Below, piece by piece: positions 1-7,500 of a DNA stretch of 10,695 nucleotides. Each line of letters opens with the position of its first letter. The first letter of the stretch is position 1. A program made the translations under genes and the position numbers. Location: NCBI GenBank assembly GCA_022451765.1, contig JAKUNY010000043.1, positions 1 to 10,695 of the forward strand, read 5' to 3'. The DNA comes from Candidatus Poseidoniaceae archaeon. Lineage in GTDB: Archaea > Thermoplasmatota > Poseidoniia > Poseidoniales > Poseidoniaceae. Under the pieces are notes generated by a model. That model was given only the letters and a program-made list of their open reading frames with translations, made no database searches and was not told the origin of the DNA.

Positions 1-2238
1 GGCAAACCCGATCAGCGTCGTTGTCGATTCAGCCCTCACAGGTTCCGTGCCATCCGGTTCAAGCAAGTCAACAATCGGAATGATGATGTCATTGAGGACC
101 GTTACTGTACGCGTTGAAAAGACACAGATTCCTTGATCATCATCGCAGAAATCGCTGTCACTTGCCCATACTTCGAACGTGTACTCACCGCTTTCAAGTT
201 CTTCGAAATTCCAGTCATATGCCCATGCCACCGAACCATCAATGGCGAAATGCGATGAGTATCCATCAGGTCCTGTAACATCGAACCAAATGTCTTGAAT
301 GTCCGACCCCCATGTTCCAGAGTACGGATCTGATGCAGTACCGGTGAAGAGAATCTTGCCGTTCGAGTGTGTTGAACCATCCAATGGTTCGTTGAGGTAG
401 AGCGTTGGAGGCACCAAGTTCAATTTGAACTTACGTACTTCAATCGGCGAGTAATCAAGTCCATCGTAGGAACGAATTCGGAAGGTAACATCGCTTTCAC
501 CGTCAGGGTGGGCAGAAAGATCCCAATCAAACGACCATGTCTTGAAAGGATGGTTTTCTTTGGTCAATTCCCCGTTCGCACCAGATGTATCGACTGCGTA
601 GTACCAATCTGGGCTGCCAGGAGGTTGAATTTCAACTCGCTCAATCATTCCGAATTGGCGGTCGTAGGCGATGATGTCGAGCGGGTATGGTCCGGATTGC
701 CCGTCCCACGCGGTTCCAGTGATGACGGCATTGATTGCAAAGGAATCACCGTCGTATTGCTCAACTGTAACACTCGGACGTTGGTTATCGAGGCTAATGA
801 CATCGTCGATCGGTCCGCTCAGTACGAAATCAAATTCTTTGGTACCTTTGCCAAATTTGTATGCTTCGACGATGTAGAACGGTAATTCTCTGCCGTTTGC
901 GCAATCTGGGTCATCAGCATCGACGAAGGTATCTCCATCGTTATCGTAACCATCTGAACAGGTATCCTCATCGAGGACGGTTGGGTTGGTTGGGTCAGAA
1001 CCAGGGACCGTTACTCCCGTTTCTCCAACAAAGTGATTCCAGTTTCGGTCGAGGAGGAAATCCGAAGGAAGTGAAACCTGTTGCGTAAATCCGAAACTAT
1101 CGGTCGTCAGTTCGTAGAGCGGCAAACCCGTTGCGTCCTTAATGACGACGGTGGCTCCAGCAACGTTGCTGTTCTTTGCTTTGACTTGGTATCGGACCAA
1201 TTCACCTTGTCGAACTTGTGAACCCCACGCAGAGTTTTGGTTCTGAACGTGAATCTTCGAGGCATCAAAGTTTTGTAAATCTGCAAATGAGAACACAGTC
1301 GAATTGTTCACAAGTTCGATTGCAAGTGGCATATCTCTTGGAGGAACTTCTGCTGTATCTGGAAGAAGGAGACACTCAGCTTGGACGAAAGGACATTCTG
1401 CCCCAAGCCATTGAAGCATGACCGGGAAGGAGTATTCGCCACCTGCGTCAGGAATGTACTCGGATTGAACTGTGACGCGGGATTCAGAGATGTTGTATAC
1501 TTGCGTTGCGTTGGTCCACGTATTTTCGGAGAAGTAACCAATCGAACCATACTTTTGTCCGTACTGATTATCGAAATGTGAGATATTGACCGCAAACTGA
1601 CCGGCTTCGATGGCGTTACGTTGAACATTCACGATCGACCCTTTGATCCGAAGTCCGTCACCAGCGTTGTTGGTTACGGTGTTGTCAACAATGGTTGCTG
1701 AAGAAGTGAAACCGTGAATAGCAGGGCAGTTGAAGTCCCCACCGTACATCCACAGTGAATTGCATGTTCCAGAGTTGTTGGAAATGATGTTGTTTGCGAT
1801 GTGCGCTCTGTTTGGTGAAGGTCCTGGGTAATTGCTTCCTTGGTCACGGTAATGGTATTCACCAATTTGGATTGGTTCCTTTGCAGTATCTTGAATGGTG
1901 TTGTTTTCAATTTCGACTTCGGACTGCCCGTAGACCCAAAATCCGTTGTAACCCGTGATTGGACCAACGGTGTTGCGATGTGCGAGAACGGTTGAATCAC
2001 GAATACCAAATCCTGAACCGTCCGATGCGCCAGAAATGGTGTTTGAGGTTGCGGACACGATGGCACCATCGTAGGCCGTAATCCCCGCACCTTCGCCTGT
2101 TGTGATTACATTGTTATCGAGGTACAATGTGTGTGCATAATCACCTGTTGATTTGTAGGAGTTGGTGTCAATAGCATTGCAGAGAACATCGATCGTACTG
2201 TTCCCCATTGATCCAGACGATCCTTTGAAGAAAACCCC
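1..2238 (-). CDS. C-terminal continuation of the secreted beta-helix protein, after an in-frame TAA; open at left edge
   Basis: This is the same reading frame as the gene starting near 3105, resumed after a single TAA. Reading triplets on the minus strand from 2238 to 1 gives 746 sense codons and no stop, so the gene runs off the left edge. Numbered from 3105 as residue 1, residues 290 to ~545 continue the parallel beta-helix, with Asn-rich turns such as IENNTIQD, IANNIISNNSG and VDNTVTNNAGDGLRI. Residues ~630-686 look like a carboxypeptidase-regulatory or Ig-like beta module (VAGATVVIKDATG). Residues 714-735 hold a Cys-flanked Asp-rich motif (CSDGYDNDGD...DPDC), probably calcium-binding. Two Ig-like modules follow at ~755-895 and ~898-1005, and a third begins at the edge. 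No good independent start exists: the first ATG (2208-2206) has no clear ribosome-binding site and encodes no signal peptide. I read this as part of one interrupted gene, either a recent nonsense mutation or a base error. A separate gene is unlikely. Confidence 0.85.
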
Positions 2239-2241
2239 TTA
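2239..2241 (-). other. Premature in-frame stop codon (TAA) splitting the beta-helix gene
   Basis: The plus-strand triplet tta at 2239-2241 reads TAA in the beta-helix frame. It is the only stop in that frame between the start near 3105 and the left edge of the window. The flanking peptides are DNA before and GVFFKG after. The same protein has NNAYGYPIYV at about residue 163, so the lost codon was plausibly Tyr (TAC or TAT, one base away), although CAA, GAA, AAA, TCA and TTA are also one step away. TAA is not used for pyrrolysine (TAG) or selenocysteine (TGA). Confidence 0.9.
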
Positions 2242-3105
2242 TGCGTTGTCCTTGATGTCGAGTGAATCCATAGCAACGTAGGAGGATTCCGCATAGATCA
2301 ACACACGACCGCCTCCTTGGTTACCGCACTGGGCTTGGGTGTTCCCCGTGAATGTTGAACCTGTGATGGTAAGAGCAGAGAGGATACCTGCCCCTGCGTC
2401 ATAGGCACGAACTGCTGCCGCATCATAGCCACGGCCATCGTCACCGATTGTGAAGGTTGAATCACGGATGGTCGGTGCGGCAAAGTCGACCGCGATGATG
2501 TTGGACGTATTGATGTTGGAGAACGCTAAGTTATCCAGCGTCGTCGAAGCACCATCGAAAATCAGCGTGCCGTATTGGACAGTCTGCAACGATTGGACAT
2601 AAATCGGGTAGCCGTACGCATTGTTGAAGGAAACATACGACATTCCGGTTGATGCTTGGTTAATGGTGTTGCGAACAATGATTCCAGAACCACATGCAGC
2701 GTCAGAGTTTGTCGCCAGGTTGTTCCCTTGTTGGTAACAACGTCCTGCTACACTGTAATCGGAAGGAGTTGCCCACTCAAACCGGATTTGAGAGGATGAG
2801 CTTCCTTGTGAAGCACCGCATGCGGCAGAACCCGCACATATTGCACCCTCGACATCAATGAAGACACCTGCAGGTATGTTGATGGTTGTACCTGCGTTGA
2901 TCACCAACTTCGCACCTTCGGCCACTGTCACGTCACCTGTTAGTGTGTGAGTTCCGCTCCAAGTCTCAGTTGTAACAATCGTTCCCGATGAGGTTTCGTT
3001 TACTGCACTCGCAGTGGGTACTGTAACCAAACCAATCATCAGAGATGTAAGTAACAACCCTACGAGACCTACACTTTTTCCGGCATTTGCAATTTGCATG
3101 TTCAT
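2239..3105 (-). CDS. Secreted right-handed beta-helix protein, N-terminal part (ends at premature TAA)
   Basis: The product begins with a Sec signal peptide: a Lys at residue 10, a hydrophobic stretch (VGLVGLLLTSLMIGLVTV) and a likely cleavage after TASA, near residue 34. The mature chain opens with a beta-strand-rich segment typical of secreted beta-helices (GDVTVAEGAKLVINAGTTI) and then short repeats with Asn and Gly turns (NNAYGYPIYV, LDNLAFSNINTSNIIAV, IRDSTFTIGDDG). These fit the right-handed parallel beta-helix (PbH1/NosD-like) fold. The frame stops at residue 289 in the middle of the helix (LDIKDNA-stop-GVFFKG). Two in-frame starts are possible, ATG at 3105 and at 3099. The second has GAGGA six bases upstream, whereas the first directly abuts it, so 3099 is the more likely start. 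Beta-helix proteins of this type are often surface-associated, carbohydrate-active or adhesive, but no catalytic signature is visible. The function is unassigned. Confidence 0.85.
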   Translation of the reverse strand: MNMQIANAGKSVGLVGLLLTSLMIGLVTVPTASAVNETSSGTIVTTETWSGTHTLTGDVTVAEGAKLVINAGTTINIPAGVFIDVEGAICAGSAACGASQGSSSSQIRFEWATPSDYSVAGRCYQQGNNLATNSDAACGSGIIVRNTINQASTGMSYVSFNNAYGYPIYVQSLQTVQYGTLIFDGASTTLDNLAFSNINTSNIIAVDFAAPTIRDSTFTIGDDGRGYDAAAVRAYDAGAGILSALTITGSTFTGNTQAQCGNQGGGRVLIYAESSYVAMDSLDIKDNA

Positions 3106-3110
3106 TCCTC
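3106..3110 (-). promoter_or_regulatory. Shine-Dalgarno-like GAGGA that decides the beta-helix start
   Basis: On the minus strand GAGGA lies immediately before ATG 3105-3103 and six bases before ATG 3099-3097. Normal archaeal spacing favours the second ATG, so the protein probably starts MQIANAGKS and not MNMQIANAGKS. Both starts keep the same signal peptide. Confidence 0.55.
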
Positions 3111-3131
3111 TGTTCTACGGGATTACCTGAA

Positions 3132-3144
3132 TGAATATAATACT
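3132..3144 (-). promoter_or_regulatory. Candidate archaeal TATA box for the beta-helix gene
   Basis: Read on the minus strand this segment contains TATTATATTC, centred about 39 bases upstream of the preferred ATG at 3099. With the usual archaeal spacing of about 25 bases from TATA box to transcription start, transcription would begin near 3112. That gives a short leader containing the GAGGA. I see no convincing BRE just upstream (GGGGCGCAG). A second AT-rich candidate lies at about 3176-3190 and would give a longer leader. Confidence 0.4.
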
Positions 3145-3166
3145 GCGCCCCATTTGACATCCGTAA

Positions 3167-3238
3167 GAATATCAATTTCATATAATAATATCAAGATATT
3201 CGTTGTAAGAGTATCATATTGATACTATAGTATCAATA
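3167..3238. promoter_or_regulatory. AT-rich intergenic block with overlapping inverted repeats (TATCAA motif cluster)
   Basis: The 149-base gap between the subtilase stop and the beta-helix start (3106-3254) is visibly AT-rich. A perfect 22-base palindrome lies at 3217-3238, with each arm TATTGATACTA. It overlaps an inverted repeat at 3211-3225 (GTATCA, 3-base spacer, TGATAC). Another inverted repeat sits at 3187-3200 (AATATC, AA, GATATT). The word TATCAA occurs at 3170-3175, 3189-3194 and 3231-3236, and its complement TTGATA at 3219-3224. The 8-mer AATATCAA occurs at 3168 and at 3187. This could be an operator for a dimeric regulator upstream of the beta-helix promoter. The 22-base palindrome, 16 bases past the subtilase stop, could instead be a transcript-end hairpin, but no T-run follows it in the minus-strand direction. 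The two roles cannot be separated from sequence alone. Confidence 0.5.
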
Positions 3239-3254
3239 AAAGTCCCACACGTTT

Positions 3255-4460
3255 CTAGCAATTTGTGTCCACTGCAACCTGATCAAGCCATCCTTTTGCT
3301 TTCAGTTGGCCGTATCCATCGGTCGAATCGTGTTCCATATTCGTGCTCATGGAGTCAGCCAGAGCTCGCTTTACCAATTCAATGCAAGAAACCGTAGAAC
3401 CTTCATTTGGTTTAAGTTCAGGATGAGCCTCTAAGATCAACGATAACGCTCCGGCAACGAACACCGTTGCATCTGAGGTTCCACTCGAAGTGTACCATTG
3501 ATCGTTTTCACCGGTTGACAAAATATCGACGCCAGGAGCGGTGAGTTCTGGTTTTTGATGCGGGTATGATCTTGGGTTGCCATCAGAATCCACAAGTCCC
3601 CCCTCTGAGGATTTCTCCCATGTGTCACCGTTCTTGTCAGATGCGCCTACGGTAATCACCAGGTTGACATTTCCCGGTGCGCTAACGAAGCCATCATCGC
3701 CACCTCCGCCATCGTTACCTGCAGCAGCAACAACGAAAATTCCCGCATCGACCGCCTGACGGGTGGCTGAAACAGCAGGGCCTTCACGTGATGCAGATTG
3801 ATCTTGTACACCACCGAGTGAAAGGGAAATAATGTCAGCCTCGAACTCGAAAATACACCACCGTATAGCTTCGGCAACTCGTGTTTCTGAACCTGTATTG
3901 TTTTCACCATCCGCACTGAGGGCGGCTGCCATTCCCAGTGTTACATTCGGAGCGATACCTGTTTGAACACCTGTTGATAACAACAGTCCAGCCATCAAAG
4001 TCCCGTGTGAAATCGAACCATAGTCCACAGGTTCTATTGAATTGCCAACGAAATCTTTGAACTCAACATCAGCATTACCAAGTGCAGTGTGCGTCAACGA
4101 AACACCAGTATCAACCATGCAGACCCGAACATCCTCACCAGAGAGGCCGTCTGATTGCAATTCACGAATTTCAGATTCGTCAAAGGCCCACTCAGAAGTG
4201 GGGGGTGGTAATTGCAACAGCAAGAGGTTCGATTGCCAGAGAAGGAGAATAATACCCAAGAAGAGGGCTACAACCACACCTGACGCAAGAGAAAAGATCC
4301 GCCTTGGCTGGTATGGAAGTGCATTCGGGACAATCGGTGCCCATCCAGTCACCTCAGCACGACATTGGCTCTCGTGTCCACTGGTTGATGGATCAATCGC
4401 AGAGAGTATCTTTGGCTCCCCAGGCTCGGGAAGCAAGTCAACTCCACGCAGTTCCTCCAT
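3255..4460 (-). CDS. Membrane-anchored subtilisin-family (S8) serine protease
   Basis: This 401-residue protein has the complete subtilase catalytic set: Asp117 in VCMVDTGVSLTH, His152 in SHGTLMAG, the oxyanion Asn249 in VVAAAGNDG and Ser329 in SSGTSDAT. It would cleave peptide bonds, probably of surface or secreted proteins. Residues 1-54 form a Pro-rich segment ending in RR. Residues ~55-77 are a strong transmembrane helix (IFSLASGVVVALFLGI). The Arg pair before the helix predicts a cytoplasmic N terminus and an external catalytic domain (~90-395). There is no recognisable I9 propeptide, so activation by classical prodomain removal is not evident. The post-Ser sequence SDATVFVAG lacks the Met and Pro of the usual GTSMAxP signature. 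Cys359 and the C-terminal Cys401 could pair. The ATG at 4460 is the only ATG after an in-frame TGA at 4494-4496, and it has GGGAGG just upstream. It lies 55 bases after the giant gene and is probably co-transcribed with it. Substrates are unknown. Confidence 0.92.
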   Translation of the reverse strand: MEELRGVDLLPEPGEPKILSAIDPSTSGHESQCRAEVTGWAPIVPNALPYQPRRIFSLASGVVVALFLGIILLLWQSNLLLLQLPPPTSEWAFDESEIRELQSDGLSGEDVRVCMVDTGVSLTHTALGNADVEFKDFVGNSIEPVDYGSISHGTLMAGLLLSTGVQTGIAPNVTLGMAAALSADGENNTGSETRVAEAIRWCIFEFEADIISLSLGGVQDQSASREGPAVSATRQAVDAGIFVVAAAGNDGGGGDDGFVSAPGNVNLVITVGASDKNGDTWEKSSEGGLVDSDGNPRSYPHQKPELTAPGVDILSTGENDQWYTSSGTSDATVFVAGALSLILEAHPELKPNEGSTVSCIELVKRALADSMSTNMEHDSTDGYGQLKAKGWLDQVAVDTNC

Positions 4461-4463
4461 GCC

Positions 4464-4469
4464 CCTCCC
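4464..4469 (-). promoter_or_regulatory. Ribosome-binding site of the subtilase gene
   Basis: The minus strand reads GGGAGG followed by GGC and then the ATG at 4460. The match to the archaeal GGAGG consensus is good, although the spacing is short. The 55-base gap to the upstream gene holds no convincing TATA box or terminator, which favours co-transcription. Confidence 0.5.
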
Positions 4470-4515
4470 AACAAAATGGGCGGTTCTTCTGTATCAAGTC
4501 TTGTCTGAGGATGAA

Positions 4516-7500
4516 TCAGAATCGACTGCCTGAGCCTCGCGCTCGAGCGGACGCCTTGAATCCAAAGTACAGGATGATGAAGATTAACGCAATGATTGTG
4601 ACAACCACAATCGGGTTGGATGAATCATCTGAGCCTTGAACGAGGTACTCTATTCCGAAATCACCCTCAACGCTGCCGATTGTGTAGTTCGCATCATCAC
4701 CATTGACAACCGCACGGACATCGTATCGAGTGATTCCTTGGCTTGCCATCGGTAGAGAGAACTCGAAATCTGTCGACCCTTGAGCAGGTACACTCAGGCT
4801 AATATTCAGCTCAGAAATGCCGGCTGAATCAAGGAAAACGGTGACATTTTGCGCCGTTCGCAGACCGTTGTTCTCGATAACGATAACAACCGTGTTCGGC
4901 TCTACATCTGCAAATCCGTTACTACGGGATGTTGAAGTGTCCTCATTCCAATTCAAGTCGATTCGAGCAGCTTCGACCACGATTTCAACATCTTCCTGCG
5001 TTACACCATCCTCGCTTGTGATACGGACCGTTATTTTTGGCTCCCCTTCATCGAAATCTGGTGCGACAGTTACAGCGAAAGCTAGGTCTCGCATGTTGTC
5101 CTTTGCAATTGTTGTGACACCATTCATTGGGCTGACTGTCCAACCTTCTGGGAGGTTGTCCTGCACTACGTACGTGAAGGAGTCGTCGCCGTTACCGTTG
5201 TTGTTGATGGTCAAGGAAGCAGTTGTACTTCCACCTGGGCCAACGCCAATTGGCGATGACACATCAGTGTAGTTGAAGGCATAGATTTGAGGAATCTCAA
5301 CATTCAGAGAAATCTCTGTCATATCTCCACTGTCAGCAGAGAATCGAATGTTGATGTTATGTCCGTTCTCAAGCCACCATGCTTCTTCTACTGAAGGAAG
5401 GACGATACGAGCTTGTATGGTTGATTCGAGTGTGGCGTTTTCAGCAACGTCTCCAATACCTAGCAACGTGCTCGATGAGTCAATCCAATCTGTTCCATTC
5501 CAGAACTGGACCAACCATTCATCTTGGTCAGGTGAAACGGTAACCGTTCCAGTGATTTCAAACGGATCCGAAATCTCTGTTCCTTGGTAATCTGCAAGAA
5601 CTTCAAATTCAATCGTTGAGTAATTGGCTGCATCATTCGAGTCGATGATTGCTCGCAAGTCGCGGTTTTCATCTCCGAGTACAGTAGCATTTTGCACACC
5701 ACTCACAGAGAGGAGAAGATCGCTGTTGGTCTTTCTGTTGTAGGAAAGCAACACAGAAGTTCGTCCTTCATCCCCATTATCGATGGAGACTCCAGCAGTG
5801 TAATTCATTGGATGGTCGCGCTGGACTGTTGAGAATTCTGAATTGAAGGTTGCAGACTCAGCAGGAAGGAGAACTTCGAGTGTTCCATCGGACTCAAGTG
5901 GTAGAGCCCAAACTCTTCCATCGCCGAGGTCAACCTCAACATCAACAACCTCGCTCACTGGCGAGGATGCATCGTCCGTACCAGCATTGAAGGTTTGTAG
6001 ATTGAACGAAGTGAATTCGGTTGAAAGATCGACCCATCCACCTTTGCTCATGACAAGATCAACGCTACCACCGTCTTGTACCTCAGCCTCAAGTAGACCA
6101 ATTGCAACACCTCCGCCGTTGAAAGGTGCATCATTTTGATAGACGACAACAACCCACTCGCCTGGTTCGACAACCGCTGTAAACGAGAGTGTCTCATCCG
6201 ATAGTGTACCCACAACATCGACTGATTCCTGTTGATTCTCTGAAGTTCCGTAAAGCGTTATGGACGCACCATCGAGTCGAGACGCGTCGAGCACATCGGT
6301 AATCGAACCGGTTACGGTTACTTCGGCTGCCGACATCTCGATGTCCTGAGAGACTGGCGCTTCGTCTACAATGTACGTCCCAGTGTTGTTGTCATCGTAG
6401 GTCACAATACCGAATCCATCTTTGGCAACGGTTACTGTGTAGTTCTCAAGGATTGGGACATAGATTCGCCATACACCTGAGGTATCTGTTGTCACGACGG
6501 TGTCGATGCTTCCACCTTGAATGGTAACGTTGGCACCTTCAACCCCTTCGTTTGCATCAGCGATGTCGTTCTCGTCGGTATCCCAGTAGGCTTTACCACC
6601 GATTTCAACTTCCAATGCCGCATAAACGACACCAAGCGATGTGTTCGCATCGATCAAAACGGGCGAGTCAGAGGTGTCAAGCGTCCAATAGCGCTGTGCT
6701 GCGGACTCATTCATGAACAAGCTCCAGGTTCCTGGCATCAACAATTGCGTCGAATTTCCATCGACGTCCGTTGGGTTCATTGTAATGTTACCAAATCCGT
6801 CGTGACTAACAAGAACAACGTCCTTGCCAACGAGGTTGGATTCCGTTCCAGCTTCCTTCAGCGTAAGAGAGACCTCAATGACCTCTACGAGACTGAGGGA
6901 CAAATCTGTTCGGACGCTCGAATCGGCATCAATCGTTATTGGCATTCGCAATGATTCAGTTACACCCTCACCGTTGAGAAGCGGTGCAACAATAACGATG
7001 TAATCACCACTCTGAACGTAGGTTGCGAAAGTTCCGTTTTCACCAACACTGATCGGTACGTAGTCAGAACCGTCGGGTGTTGACAACAAGAAGTTTTCAA
7101 GCATTGCTGAGCCATTTGACCAAGCGATGGTTCCGTTCATTCGCCACGCGTCGACGATTGGGACAAGAACAGCCTCTTCAGGACCGGTCAACCCAACCGG
7201 TATGATGTCGAGTACACCGCTTATTTCGAGGCTTGCATCAGAAGCATTCGCATCTGAGGCATCCAAGTTGTTTGTCGATATAGCGTAGATTCCAGGGCTG
7301 AGGACAACCTCAACAATACCATCTTCGGTGTAATCGTCTGAGGTGATGTTAACCTGTTGACCGACTTCTGAAACCGGTATCAATTGGATATCTGGACGGA
7401 TCGCTGTTCCATTTTCGAAGACACCATCCCCGAGGTCGGTAAACACATTGAGCGTGACCGTACTGTTCGCTGGATTTGTAATCAATTCTACGGGCTCTGG

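Noticed and set aside
508..885. Plus-strand open frame of 125 codons near the left end
   Set aside because: It lies opposite the continuous beta-helix frame, whose product has coherent Ig-like and Asp-rich motifs. The plus-strand product has none.
1..1131. Ten-base repeat ggcaaacccg at 1-10 and 1122-1131
   Set aside because: The two copies are read in different codon phases of the same gene and have no flanking symmetry, so this is probably chance.
1674..2090. Minus-strand 138-codon frame and similar short frames (1308-1628, 2106-2294, 2298-2483)
   Set aside because: They are alternative frames of the beta-helix gene. The in-frame reading gives clear beta-helix repeats and these give unstructured sequence.
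2206..2208. ATG as an independent start for the left-hand beta-helix part
   Set aside because: No clear ribosome-binding site precedes it, it encodes no signal peptide, and it begins in the middle of the beta-helix. It looks like an internal Met.
2239..2241. Recoding of the internal stop as pyrrolysine or selenocysteine
   Set aside because: The codon is TAA, and these amino acids use TAG and TGA respectively.
4042..4533. Plus-strand open frame of 163 codons over the subtilase N terminus
   Set aside because: It is antisense to a well-supported gene, has Ser/Arg-rich low-complexity composition with no recognisable domain, and no ribosome-binding context was seen.
6517..6954. Plus-strand open frame of 145 codons inside the giant gene
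   Set aside because: It is a shadow of the long minus-strand frame, with no domain, signal or membrane feature. Other plus-strand frames over 4516-10695 were rejected likewise.
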